A model generated the notes under the pieces. The model worked only from the letters and a program-made list of their open reading frames with translations. It ran no database searches and was not told the origin of the DNA. Positions 11,294 through 19,572 of a DNA stretch of 32,554 nt are shown here, piece after piece (position 1 is the stretch's first letter; the number at the start of each line of letters is the position of its first letter). Origin of the DNA: Bradyrhizobium sp. ORS 375 (GTDB lineage: Bacteria > Pseudomonadota > Alphaproteobacteria > Rhizobiales > Xanthobacteraceae); assembly GCF_000239775.1 (NCBI RefSeq), contig NZ_CAFI01000338.1, forward strand, positions 1 to 32,554, written 5' to 3'. Position numbers and translations under genes: made by a program.

Positions 11294-11382
11294 GACGTCC
11301 CCATCTCCAGCGGAGACGAGAATGCCAGTTTTGAGCCGGGTTGAAAACCGTGACGGTCACCGCAGGCGAGGCCCGCGACGGG

Positions 11383-11655
11383 TCAGGCCGCCTTCGCCGC
11401 GGCCAGCTGACCGGCCACCAGACGCTCGAGAGTCGCAATCGACTGGAAGTTCTCCGGCGTGATGAGCTCCTGAGGGATCGTGAAGTCGAACTCCGCCTCG
11501 ATCGCCAGCATCAGATTGACCATGTCCATCGACGTCAGGCCGACGTCGACGAGCTTCGCCTCGCTCGTCACCTCGGCGGAGATCGAATTCTGCGCGAGAA
11601 TGTCACGCACCAGCGCGACGACCCGCTTGCTGATATCGGCTTCGAAACTCGACAT
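11383..11655 (-). CDS. Acyl/aminoacyl carrier protein
   Basis: 90-residue small acidic carrier protein. The phosphopantetheine attachment site is Ser42 in DVGLTSMDMVNLM, followed by the usual helix III/IV region AIEAEFDFTIPQELITPEN. The Thr-Ser-Met-Asp version differs from the DSLD of fatty-acid AcpP. The ATG at 11655 is preceded by AAGAGAG; longer in-frame starts add Arg-rich, non-conserved sequence. It faces an amino acid:[carrier protein] ligase operon across a 330-bp divergent gap, the same association known for the Bradyrhizobium ligases. It is therefore most likely the aminoacyl acceptor rather than a fatty-acid ACP. A carrier for lipid A or polyketide chemistry is less likely. Confidence 0.88.
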   Translation of the reverse strand: MSSFEADISKRVVALVRDILAQNSISAEVTSEAKLVDVGLTSMDMVNLMLAIEAEFDFTIPQELITPENFQSIATLERLVAGQLAAAKAA

Positions 11656-11912
11656 GCCCAACTCTCTTGCTGACAACGGCAGGATGATCCGCCGACGCGT
11701 CGGCCGATCCTTCGCCAAGACGTAACGCACTCCGTTGCCGAAAGGGTTACGCGGCGCGCGCATGACATTGGTGAATTCGCTTTAACGCTAACGCGATGGC
11801 GAGAATTCTCCGGTCCAAAACAACTCGGAATTAACCCCCACCCCGGGATTCCACGGCGTTTACCGCGAATTTCGTCGACGCATTTGAATCAAATCCATAC
11901 CCTGCGTTGTAG

Positions 11913-11948
11913 TGCACGACATCGATGCACGTGACGACATGCACGTGC
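11913..11948. promoter_or_regulatory. Three spaced TGCACG boxes upstream of the acyl-CoA dehydrogenase
   Basis: TGCACGAC (11913), TGCACGTG (11926) and TGCACGTG (11940) recur at 13- and 14-base steps, and the last sits in the palindrome GCACGTGC. They end about 40 bases before the ATG at 11989. Such regular spacing suggests cooperative regulator binding or an overlapping promoter element. No regulator gene is adjacent, so the binder is unknown. Confidence 0.35.
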
Positions 11949-11988
11949 CGATCTCCCAACAAGGCAACATCCGGAGCACAGATCGGTC

Positions 11989-13212
11989 ATGACACTTCAG
12001 GGAACCGCGCTTCGCACCCACTCCGACGATGGTGAGAGCCTGCTGCTCGATCGCGGCTCGCTGTTTGTCCAGCGCACCAATGCGGTCGTCGCCCAGGCAG
12101 CGGCTGAGGCGGAGGAGGTCGACCGCCATGGCCGCTTCCCGAAGGCCGCGATTGACGCGGCCCGCGAGCACAAACTGCTCGGCATGCAGATCCCCGTCGA
12201 GTTCGGCGGCTTCGGCGCATCGATCCACGACGTCGCCGATGTCTGCTACGCGCTCGGCCGCGCCTGCGCGTCCAGCGCCATGATCTTCGCGATGCACCAG
12301 ACCAAGGTCGCCTGCCTGGTGCGCCATGGCCGCGGCAATGCCTACATGGAATCGCTAATGCGCCGCATCGCCTCCGAGCAGCTGCTGATGGCGTCGTCCA
12401 CGACCGAGGGACAGAATGGCGGCAACATCCGCGCCAGCGCCGCAGCCGTCGGCCACGCGGGGGACCGCATCACTCTGCTGCGCGACGCTACAGTCATTTC
12501 CTACGGCGCCGAGGCCGACGGCCTCGTCACCATCGCCCGCCGCGCCGACGGCGCTGCCGCGTCCGATCAGGTCTTGCTGGCGCTCACCAAGGACGACTAC
12601 ACGATCGCGCGGACGCAGGGCTGGGAGACGCTCGGCATGCGCGGCACCTGCTCGACCGGCTTCGAGCTCAAGGTGGACTGTCCGTCGGACCGGATGTTCC
12701 CCGAGGCCTATGACCGCATTCACGCCCAGACCATGACCCCGTTCGCGCATCTGTGCTGGTCGTCCGCCTGGGCCGGCATCGCCGCCGCAGCGGTGCAGCG
12801 GGCGCAGAAGTTTCTCCGCAAGGCGGCACGCGGCGCCGGCGGACAGATGCCGCCGGCCGCCGCGCACTATACAGCGGCCAAGATGGCGCTGGCGCGGCTG
12901 CGCGCGATGATCGTCACCACCATGGACGCGTTCGCGGCCCACGAGTATGACGAGCGCGCGCTGGGCTCGCTCGACTTCCAGTCGACCATCACCCTTCTCA
13001 AGGTCCAGGCCTCCGAGCTCGCGGTCGAGACCGTGATGCATGCGATGCGCGCCTGCGGCCTGTCCGGCTACCGCAATGACGGCGAGTTCTCGATCGGCCG
13101 ACATCTCCGCGACGTGCTGTCGGCACCGATCATGATCAACAACGACCGCATCCTGACCAACATCGCGACCGCCAATCTGATGAGCGCGGTGCCCGCTTCG
13201 CTCTACGAATAA
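11989..13212 (+). CDS. Acyl-CoA dehydrogenase family flavoprotein
   Basis: 407-residue flavoprotein with the three-part acyl-CoA dehydrogenase plan: a helical N-domain with FPKAAIDAAREHKLLGMQIP and EFGGFGAS; a middle beta-domain around MASSTTEGQNGGNIRAS and WETLGMRGTCSTGFEL; and a C-terminal four-helix domain ending MRACGLSGYRNDGEFSIGRH then LRDVLSAPIMINNDRI. It begins a three-gene plus-strand cluster with the amino acid:[carrier protein] ligase. Relatives such as PltE and RedW oxidise prolyl groups held on carrier proteins, so the substrate may be an aminoacyl or acyl group on the neighbouring carrier protein rather than a CoA ester. That is an inference from context. Confidence 0.85.
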   Translation: MTLQGTALRTHSDDGESLLLDRGSLFVQRTNAVVAQAAAEAEEVDRHGRFPKAAIDAAREHKLLGMQIPVEFGGFGASIHDVADVCYALGRACASSAMIFAMHQTKVACLVRHGRGNAYMESLMRRIASEQLLMASSTTEGQNGGNIRASAAAVGHAGDRITLLRDATVISYGAEADGLVTIARRADGAAASDQVLLALTKDDYTIARTQGWETLGMRGTCSTGFELKVDCPSDRMFPEAYDRIHAQTMTPFAHLCWSSAWAGIAAAAVQRAQKFLRKAARGAGGQMPPAAAHYTAAKMALARLRAMIVTTMDAFAAHEYDERALGSLDFQSTITLLKVQASELAVETVMHAMRACGLSGYRNDGEFSIGRHLRDVLSAPIMINNDRILTNIATANLMSAVPASLYE

Positions 13213-13254
13213 TCCACTCCATTGCAGGCTTTGCTTCCATCCAGGATTTCAAGA

Positions 13255-14217
13255 ATGACCATTCCCGTTCTGCCGCAGTCGCCCGAGATTGCCCCTCAGC
13301 CGGTCGACGCGCTCGATCATCTCACCGACGCCCTGTTCCACCGCATGGGTGCGGACGGCGTCTACGCGCGCACCGCGCTGTATGAAGGCGTCGTCGAGCA
13401 GCTCGCCGCGCTGATCACCCGTCACCGTGAACCCGGCACCGAAGTGATGCGCTTTCCGCCGGTCATGAGCCGGGCGCAGCTGGAGAAATCCGGCTACCTG
13501 AAGAGCTTCCCTAATCTGCTCGGCTGCGTCTGCGGCCTGCACGGCACCGAGCGCGACATTCACGAGGCCGTTGCGCGTTTCGACAAGGGCGGCGACTGGA
13601 CGACGTCGCTGTCGCCGGCCGATCTCGTGCTGTCGCCGGCCGCCTGCTATCCGGTCTATCCGATCGCCGCCAGCCGCGGCGCGCTGCCGGTCGGCGGCCT
13701 GCGCTTCGATGTCGCCGCCGACTGTTTTCGCCGCGAGCCATCGCGGCATCTCGACCGGCTGCAATCGTTCCGCATGCGGGAGTATGTCTGCATCGGCACG
13801 CCCGACGACGTCTCCGCGTTCCGCGACCGCTGGATGACCAAGGCCCAGGCGATCGCCCGGGATCTCGGCCTGTCGTTCCGCGTCGATCACGCCAGCGACC
13901 CGTTCTTCGGCCGCGTCGGCCAGATGAAGGCGGTCAGCCAGAAGCAGCAGTCGCTGAAATTCGAGCTGCTGGTGCCGCTGCGCTCGGAGGAGCAGCCGAC
14001 GGCTTGCATGAGCTTCAACTATCACCGCGAGCATTTCGGCACGACCTGGGGCATCGCCGACGCCGACGGCGCGCCAGCGCATACCGGCTGCGTCGCCTTC
14101 GGCATGGACCGCCTTGCCGTCGCGCTGTTCCATACGCATGGCGTGGACTTGGCGCGCTGGCCGTTGCGCGTCCGCGAGGCGCTGCGGCTGGAGCGCCAGC
14201 CGGACGTCGTCGGCTGA
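13255..14217 (+). CDS. Amino acid--[acyl-carrier-protein] ligase
   Basis: 320-residue class II aminoacyl-tRNA-synthetase-like enzyme that activates a small amino acid with ATP and transfers it to the phosphopantetheine of a carrier protein, not to tRNA. With the ATG at 13255 as residue 1, Cys131 (SPAACYPVYP), Glu176 (FRMREYV) and Cys279 (TGCVAFGMDRL) fall exactly on the numbers I recall for the zinc ligands of Bradyrhizobium Bll0957, a glycine:[carrier protein] ligase. Motif 2 is CFRRE...FRMREY and motif 3 GMDRLAVALF. No tRNA-binding coiled coil is present. A TTG 11 codons upstream is rejected because of this numbering and AGGA before the ATG. It lies between the acyl-CoA dehydrogenase and a GNAT-like gene, opposite the carrier protein. 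Confidence 0.93.
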   Translation: MTIPVLPQSPEIAPQPVDALDHLTDALFHRMGADGVYARTALYEGVVEQLAALITRHREPGTEVMRFPPVMSRAQLEKSGYLKSFPNLLGCVCGLHGTERDIHEAVARFDKGGDWTTSLSPADLVLSPAACYPVYPIAASRGALPVGGLRFDVAADCFRREPSRHLDRLQSFRMREYVCIGTPDDVSAFRDRWMTKAQAIARDLGLSFRVDHASDPFFGRVGQMKAVSQKQQSLKFELLVPLRSEEQPTACMSFNYHREHFGTTWGIADADGAPAHTGCVAFGMDRLAVALFHTHGVDLARWPLRVREALRLERQPDVVG

Positions 14218-14245
14218 CGCGACCGGGAGCTCCGCAGGACAGCTC

Positions 14246-15127
14246 ATGACCGCGCTCAAGCCGCTGATCCGGTGCCGCGAGATCGGAGACCCCGATCTGG
14301 ACGCGGTTGCCGATCTGCTCGCGCGCGGTTTTCCGCGGCGAACCCGCGACTACTGGTCCGCCGGCCTGCGCCGGCAGGCGACTCGGACGGCGCCCGAAGG
14401 CTATCCGCGCTACGGCTATCTGCTCGAGAATGACGGCCGCCCTGTCGGCGTGCTGCTGCTGATCTACACCGACCGCGGCTCCGCCTCGCGGCCCGCGATC
14501 TGGTGCAACCTGTCGAGCTGGTACGTCGAGCCGGCCTTCCGCAACTACGCCACCTTGCTCACCCGGATCGCCCAGCGCCGGCCCGAAGTCACCTACGTCA
14601 ACATCAGCGCCGCGCGCCAGACCTGGCCGATCATCGAGGCGCAGGGCTTTCGCGCCTATTGCAAGGGCCTGTTCTTCTCGATGCCGGCTTTGTCGTTCGC
14701 GGGCACGGGTGCGCGCATCGAGCGGATTGCGGCTGATGCGCCGCCTCCGGATGGAATTCCGCCGGACGAGGCCGACCTCCTGATCCGCCACGCCCGGTAC
14801 GGCGGCCTCAGCGTGGTGGTCAGGTTGAAACGCGCTGCGGTGCCACTGGTCTTCCAGCAGGTACGGATCAGGCAGGGACGTTTTGCATTGCCTGCGATGC
14901 AGCTGATTTATTGCCGCAGCGTGTCCGACTACATCGCCTGCGCCGGCGCGATCGGCCGCTATCTGCTGCCTCGCGGCTATGTGTCGGTCATGATCGATGC
15001 CAACGGACCGGTGGCCGGTCTCATCGGCGTCCATACCGAGCGCCGCGGCCGCAAATACATCAAGGGGCCGCAGCCCGCGCGGCTCGGTGATCTCAGCGAC
15101 ACCGAGCTTCCGCTCTATGGCGCCTGA
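14246..15127 (+). CDS. GNAT-like acyltransferase, function unknown
   Basis: 293-residue soluble protein. The N-terminal half reads like a GNAT N-acyltransferase: ADLLARGFPRRTRDYW, YGYLLENDGRPVGVLLLIYT (beta strands 2-4), WYVEPAFRNYATLLTRIAQ in the position of the cofactor-pyrophosphate loop, and WPIIEAQGFRAY as the closing helix-strand. The second half (about 150-293) seems to repeat such a fold with less conservation. The start ATG follows CAGGA after the ligase stop, 28 bases away, so it is co-transcribed. It might move an aminoacyl or acyl group from the carrier protein to an acceptor; this rests on context only. Similarity is recognised from fold pattern, not from a named family. Confidence 0.7.
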   Translation: MTALKPLIRCREIGDPDLDAVADLLARGFPRRTRDYWSAGLRRQATRTAPEGYPRYGYLLENDGRPVGVLLLIYTDRGSASRPAIWCNLSSWYVEPAFRNYATLLTRIAQRRPEVTYVNISAARQTWPIIEAQGFRAYCKGLFFSMPALSFAGTGARIERIAADAPPPDGIPPDEADLLIRHARYGGLSVVVRLKRAAVPLVFQQVRIRQGRFALPAMQLIYCRSVSDYIACAGAIGRYLLPRGYVSVMIDANGPVAGLIGVHTERRGRKYIKGPQPARLGDLSDTELPLYGA

Positions 15128-15128
15128 C

Positions 15129-16016
15129 CTAGGCGGCCGCCCTGACCGCATGCGCATAGTCCCAATACAATCTCCGCGCCCGGCTGAACACCGGACCGAT
15201 CGGCAGCGTCCTGTTGTCGATGCGAATGACCGGCGCGACCTTGGCGAAGTTGCCGGATGAGAAGATCTCGTCCGCTTCGAGAAAATCCTCGTAGCGCAAG
15301 GTTGTCTCGACCACGCTGACGCCGTCGCCGCGCAGCAGCTCGATCACGCGCTGCCGGGTGATGCCGTTGAGGAAGGTGCCGTTCGGCACCGGGGTGAAGA
15401 CGATGCCGTCCTTGACCATGAACACGTTGGCATTGCCGAACTCGGCGACGTTGCCGAGCAGGTCCAGCATCAGGCAGTTGTTGAAGCCGCGCGAGGCGGC
15501 CTCGATCAGCGCGCGCGAATTGTTTGGATAGAGGCAGGCCGCCTTGGCGTCGACCGGCGCGCATTCCGCCGTCGGCCGCCGGAACGGCGACAGCGTGATC
15601 GCATTGCCGGTCGGCTGCGGCATCGGCGCCTCGTAGATGCACAGGCACCAGTTGGTGGTCTCCGGATCGAACAGCACGCCGCCGCCGGCGCCATGCTGCG
15701 CCCAATACATCGGGCGGATGTAGAGCTCCGCCTTGGCGCCGAACCGCGCGATGCCGTCACGCGCCAACCCCATCCAGGTCTCCACATCGACAACCGGCTT
15801 GAGCCGGAAATTGACGGCAGACTGATTGACCCGCGCGCAGTGACGGTCGAGGTCCGGCGCGACGCCTTCGAAGGCGCGTGCTCCATCGAACACGGTCGAT
15901 GCCAGCCAGGTCGCATGCGTTCGCACGCCCATGATCGGCGCATTGCCCTCACGCCAGTCGCCATCGAAGAATGTCCAGGTCTGCGAGTAGCTGACAGGCT
16001 TGGCGATGTGGCTCAT
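15129..16016 (-). CDS. ilvE: Class IV PLP aminotransferase, branched-chain type
   Basis: 295-residue fold-type IV pyridoxal-phosphate enzyme that would transaminate branched-chain amino acids with 2-oxoglutarate. The N-terminus FFDGDWREGNAPIMGVRTHA and STVFDGARAFEG are typical. The PLP lysine is K158 in VDAKAACLYPNN, and the PLP-contacting Glu is E192 in GNVAEFGNANVF. NGITRQRVIELLRGDGV and EIFSSGNFAKVAPV close the active site. The gene converges on the GNAT-like gene with one base between them. The symbol is given by family; D-amino-acid or other class IV transaminases cannot be fully excluded, and genomes of this group carry several paralogues. Confidence 0.8.
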   Translation of the reverse strand: MSHIAKPVSYSQTWTFFDGDWREGNAPIMGVRTHATWLASTVFDGARAFEGVAPDLDRHCARVNQSAVNFRLKPVVDVETWMGLARDGIARFGAKAELYIRPMYWAQHGAGGGVLFDPETTNWCLCIYEAPMPQPTGNAITLSPFRRPTAECAPVDAKAACLYPNNSRALIEAASRGFNNCLMLDLLGNVAEFGNANVFMVKDGIVFTPVPNGTFLNGITRQRVIELLRGDGVSVVETTLRYEDFLEADEIFSSGNFAKVAPVIRIDNRTLPIGPVFSRARRLYWDYAHAVRAAA

Positions 16017-16156
16017 GGCGGCTCTCCCGTTCGACAGAGATCGATCCTGCCGTTCTGGCGTGGATATTTTAAGGATCTGCTTGCCCCGCCGCCGCTCATG
16101 ATCGATTCACGCTTGGCTGGCACACTGACGGTCACTTTGGTTAACCTGGACCCCTC

Positions 16157-17116
16157 ATGCCGCTCGACCCTCGCGCTCAGCGCCTGCTTTCGATGGTGGC
16201 CGCGGCTTCGCCCGGAGGGCGGGAGCGCCCAAGTCCCGAAGAGCGACGGCAGTCGCTGGCGAAGCTCATGCAGTTCTCGCGCAACGATGTCGGCGCGGTC
16301 ACGAGCCAGGATGCTCACTTTTCCGGACCGGCGGGTCCGCTCCGCTACCGTCTGTACACGCCGGTCGACGACACGATCGATGCCGACGTGCCCCGTCCCG
16401 GCTTCGTCTACTTCCACGGCGGCGGACTCGTGGCAGGGAGCGTCGACACGCATGACCGGGTCGCGGCCGCGCTCGCCGCCGCCAGCAAATGCCGTCTGAT
16501 CTCGATCGACTACCGCCTCGCGCCCGAACACAAGTTTCCGGCAGCATTCGAAGACGCGATTGCCGCTGTCTGCTTCGCCGTCGATCACGCGAGCCCGCTT
16601 GGCATCGACCCCGACCGGATCGTAGTGGGAGGCGATTCCGCCGGCGCGACGCTCGCTACCGCCGTCTGCCAGCATCTCAGCAGCACCGCGCGCTTCAGGA
16701 TAGCGGCGCAGTGCCTCATCTGTCCCGTACTGGACTTCTCGCGCACATGGCCGTCGCGCGAGCGGTTTGGAACCGGACATCTGATCGATACGGCTACATG
16801 GCAGGCCGACCTCGCTGACTGCCTTCCAGACGGGACTGACCTCCACGATGGGCGAGTCTCGCCCTTGTGCCGCGCCGATCTTTCCGGCCTGCCGCCGACG
16901 ATCATCCACACCGCGGAATTCGATCCCATGCGCGACGAAGGCAATGCCTATGCGGCACGGCTCGCAGGCACCGGCGTCACCGTCGCGCATGTCTGCCATG
17001 ACGGCATGGTTCACAATTTCCACGCGCTCGGCGCGCTGCTGCCGCAGGCCAAGCCGGCTCTCGAGCTGATCGGGCGTCAGATCCTGTCGCTCGTGCACGC
17101 CTCGGCTCCGGGTTAA
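16157..17116 (+). CDS. Alpha/beta hydrolase of the hormone-sensitive-lipase (esterase) family
   Basis: 319-residue carboxylesterase-type enzyme for short-chain acyl esters. The HSL oxyanion signature HGGG is in FVYFHGGGLVAGS (about 90). The nucleophile elbow is GGDSAGA (Ser about 160), the acid lies in TAEFDPMRDEG, and the catalytic His in DGMVHNFHALG. YRLAPEHKFPAAFEDA is the family's second block. No signal peptide is seen, so it is cytoplasmic. It is divergent from the aminotransferase and not clearly linked to its neighbours. Confidence 0.9.
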   Translation: MPLDPRAQRLLSMVAAASPGGRERPSPEERRQSLAKLMQFSRNDVGAVTSQDAHFSGPAGPLRYRLYTPVDDTIDADVPRPGFVYFHGGGLVAGSVDTHDRVAAALAAASKCRLISIDYRLAPEHKFPAAFEDAIAAVCFAVDHASPLGIDPDRIVVGGDSAGATLATAVCQHLSSTARFRIAAQCLICPVLDFSRTWPSRERFGTGHLIDTATWQADLADCLPDGTDLHDGRVSPLCRADLSGLPPTIIHTAEFDPMRDEGNAYAARLAGTGVTVAHVCHDGMVHNFHALGALLPQAKPALELIGRQILSLVHASAPG

Positions 17117-17231
17117 TTCGAGGTTTATCGGCCACATCTCGTTAGGGTTATTTCGTCGTTGTTGTCGCGAATTATGGACCGCTTTACGCCTGCGCTCCTA
17201 CAACATCGGTACTCGCGGATTACGTGCAGCT

Positions 17232-17250
17232 CGCTTCGTTCGGCGAAGCG
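17232..17250 (+). promoter_or_regulatory. Leader hairpin before metZ/metY
   Basis: CGCTTCG (17232-17238) and CGAAGCG (17244-17250) pair around TTCGG, ending five bases before the GGAG ribosome-binding site of the next gene. It might influence ribosome access. The conserved segments of a SAM-II riboswitch, which often precedes met genes in alphaproteobacteria, are not visible in 17117-17265. Confidence 0.3.
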
Positions 17251-17265
17251 GGATGGAGATCGCCG

Positions 17266-18570
17266 ATGCGCAACGAGACGATTGCAATCCACGCCGGCTA
17301 TGAGCCTGAGGGCACGACCAAAGCCGTTGCGGTTCCGATCTATCAGACCGCGGCCTATGCGTTCGACAGCGCCGATCATGGCGCCGCCCTGTTCAATCTC
17401 GAAGTCGAAGGCTACCGCTACAGCCGGATCTCGAACCCGACGACGGCCGTGCTGGAGAAGCGCGTCGCCGAGCTCGAAGGCGGCGTCGGAGCCCTCGCCG
17501 TCGGCACCGGCCAGGCTGCGCTGCATTTCGCCTTCGTCAATCTTGCCGATGGCGGCGGCAACATCGTCTCGGTGCCGCAGCTCTATGGCACGACGCATAC
17601 GTTGCTCGGCCACATCCTGCCGCGGCAGGGCATCACCGGACGGTTTGCCGAGAGCGATCAGCCCGACGCGATCGAACGCCTGATCGACGCGAACACCAAG
17701 GCCGTGTTCGCCGAGACGATCGGCAATCCCGCCGGCAACGTCTGCGACATCGAGGCGTTGGCCAAGGTCGCGCATCGCAACGGCGTACCGCTGATCGTCG
17801 ACAATACTGTCGCAACGCCCATTCTGTTGCGGCCGTTCGACTACGGCGCCGATATCGCCGTACATTCGCTGACCAAATTCCTCGGCGGCCACGGGACGAC
17901 GCTGGGCGGCATGCTGGTCGACAGCGGCAATTTCCCCTGGAAGGATCATGCCGACCGCTTCCCGGCGTTCAGCCAGCCGGACACGTCCTATCATGGCATG
18001 GTCTATGCCGACCATTTCGGCCGCAGCGCCTATATCCAGCGCGCGCGCAGCGTCTATCAGCGCACGATGGGCGCGGTGCTGTCGCCGTTCAACGCCTTCC
18101 TGCTGCTGCAGGGCATCGAGACGGTAGCACTGCGCATGGAACGTCACGTCGAGAACGCACGCAAGGTCGCCGACTTCCTGCGCAACGATCCGCGCGTCGC
18201 CTGGGTCAACTACGCCGGCTTCCCGGACAGCCCGTACTATCCGCTGGTCCAGAAATATCTCGACGGGCGCGCCTCCTCCCTGTTCACGTTCGGCATCAAG
18301 GGCGGCATGGAGGCCGGCAAGGCCTTCTACGACGCCCTCAAGCTGATCACGCGGCTGGTCAACATCGGCGACGCCAAGTCGCTCGCCTGTCATCCGGCCT
18401 CGACCACGCACCGGCAGATGCCGCCGGACGACCAGCGCAAGGCCGGCGTGCTGCCGGAAACGATCCGGCTGTCGATCGGCATCGAGCACATCAGCGACAT
18501 CATCGCGGACCTCGACCAGGCGCTGGCGCAGGCCTGTCCTCGCCCGCGTCAGCTGGACGCAGCGGAGTAG
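17266..18570 (+). CDS. metY: O-acetyl/O-succinylhomoserine sulfhydrylase
   Basis: 434-residue cytoplasmic Cys/Met-metabolism PLP enzyme that makes homocysteine from an O-acylhomoserine and sulfide. YRYSRISNPTTAVLEKRVAE near residue 50 and the long form with LNPG-like SYHGMVYADHFG point to the acetylhomoserine aminocarboxypropyltransferase branch. The PLP lysine is K204 in SLTKFLGGHGTTLGG; VDNTVATPILLRP carries the PLP-nitrogen Asp. The C-terminus has SLACHPASTTHRQMPPDD and RLSIGIEHISDI. The ATG at 17266 follows GGAG by seven bases; a GTG 14 codons upstream is unlikely. The acyltransferase metA follows after 12 bases, so the acyl donor specificity (acetyl or succinyl) depends on that partner; metZ is the alternative symbol. 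Confidence 0.92.
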   Translation: MRNETIAIHAGYEPEGTTKAVAVPIYQTAAYAFDSADHGAALFNLEVEGYRYSRISNPTTAVLEKRVAELEGGVGALAVGTGQAALHFAFVNLADGGGNIVSVPQLYGTTHTLLGHILPRQGITGRFAESDQPDAIERLIDANTKAVFAETIGNPAGNVCDIEALAKVAHRNGVPLIVDNTVATPILLRPFDYGADIAVHSLTKFLGGHGTTLGGMLVDSGNFPWKDHADRFPAFSQPDTSYHGMVYADHFGRSAYIQRARSVYQRTMGAVLSPFNAFLLLQGIETVALRMERHVENARKVADFLRNDPRVAWVNYAGFPDSPYYPLVQKYLDGRASSLFTFGIKGGMEAGKAFYDALKLITRLVNIGDAKSLACHPASTTHRQMPPDDQRKAGVLPETIRLSIGIEHISDIIADLDQALAQACPRPRQLDAAE

Positions 18571-18582
18571 AGCTGTAAGCTG

Positions 18583-19560
18583 ATGACCCTGCTGTTCGAG
18601 AGAGATCGCAGGATCACGAGCCCCGCGCTGGCGCCGGCCGGCGCCGAGCGTCGCGTGCGCGACCCGATCGAGCTCACGATCGGACTCGTCAACAACATGC
18701 CGGACAGCGCGCTGAAGGCAACCGACGTCCAGATCGCGCGGCTGCTGCAACAATCGGCGCCGTGGCACGTCCGCATCCGCCTGCACTGCTTCTCGCTGCC
18801 GTCGATCGCGCGCTCGCCTGTGGCCAGCAGCCACGTCGCCCAGACCTACACCGACATCGACCGCCTCGATGGCCTGGGGATCGACGGCCTGATCGTCACC
18901 GGCGCCGAGCCGGTCGCAGCAAGGTTGCGCGATGAGCCCTATTGGCCGGACCTCACCTCGATCATCGACTGGGCCAAGACCAACACCAAGACGACGATCT
19001 GGTCCTGCCTCGCGGCGCATGCCGCAGTGCTGCACCTCGACAATGTCGAGCGGCAGCGGCTCGCCAGCAAGTGCTCCGGCGTCTTCGACTGCGTGAAAGT
19101 CCGGGACGATTGGCTGACCCACGGCATCGACGCGCCGCTGCAGGTGCCACATTCCCGTCTCAACGCCGTCAACGAGCCGCTGTTGGCGGAGCGCGGCTAC
19201 GACATTCTCACCCGGTCCGCCGAGGTCGGCGTCGACATCTTCGCGCGCGCGATGCCGAGCCGCTTCGTGTTCTTCCAGGGCCATCCCGAATATGACGCGC
19301 TGTCGCTGCAGCGTGAATACATGCGCGACATCGCCCGGTATCTCGCCGGCCAGCGCGACGACTATCCGCGGCTGCCGAAATCCTATTTCAGCGCCGAGAC
19401 CGAGGCGGTGCTGAACGCGTTCGAGGCGCGCGCCAAGGCGCGACGCGATCCGACCTTGGCGGCCGAGCTGCCCGGGCTGACCCTTCGCCAGGATCTCGCG
19501 GCCGGCCACGCGGCCAAGCTCCTGTTCAGGAACTGGATCGGCTATCTCGCCGACGGCTAG
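18583..19560 (+). CDS. metA: Homoserine O-acyltransferase, MetA family
   Basis: 325-residue enzyme with the class I glutamine-amidotransferase-like fold that acylates homoserine, supplying the substrate of the preceding sulfhydrylase. LVNNMPDSALKATD is the family opening. The nucleophile is Cys142 in IWSCLAAHAAV, the same number as in known MetA proteins, with His234 and Glu236 in FFQGHPEYDALSLQREYMRD. VGVDIFARAMPSRFVFFQ and the C-terminal LFRNWIGYLA fit. MetA proteins may use acetyl-CoA or succinyl-CoA and sequence reading alone does not settle it. It is the last gene of the met pair and converges on putA. Confidence 0.92.
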   Translation: MTLLFERDRRITSPALAPAGAERRVRDPIELTIGLVNNMPDSALKATDVQIARLLQQSAPWHVRIRLHCFSLPSIARSPVASSHVAQTYTDIDRLDGLGIDGLIVTGAEPVAARLRDEPYWPDLTSIIDWAKTNTKTTIWSCLAAHAAVLHLDNVERQRLASKCSGVFDCVKVRDDWLTHGIDAPLQVPHSRLNAVNEPLLAERGYDILTRSAEVGVDIFARAMPSRFVFFQGHPEYDALSLQREYMRDIARYLAGQRDDYPRLPKSYFSAETEAVLNAFEARAKARRDPTLAAELPGLTLRQDLAAGHAAKLLFRNWIGYLADG

Positions 19561-19572
19561 CGCCATCGCGCG

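Noticed and set aside
17117-17265. SAM-II riboswitch before metY-metA
   Set aside because: Looked for because of gene context; the conserved segments are not visible, only a simple hairpin near the ribosome-binding site.
17125-19566. Minus-strand frame of 813 codons opposite metY-metA
   Set aside because: It is a shadow of two well-supported enzymes and spans their junction.
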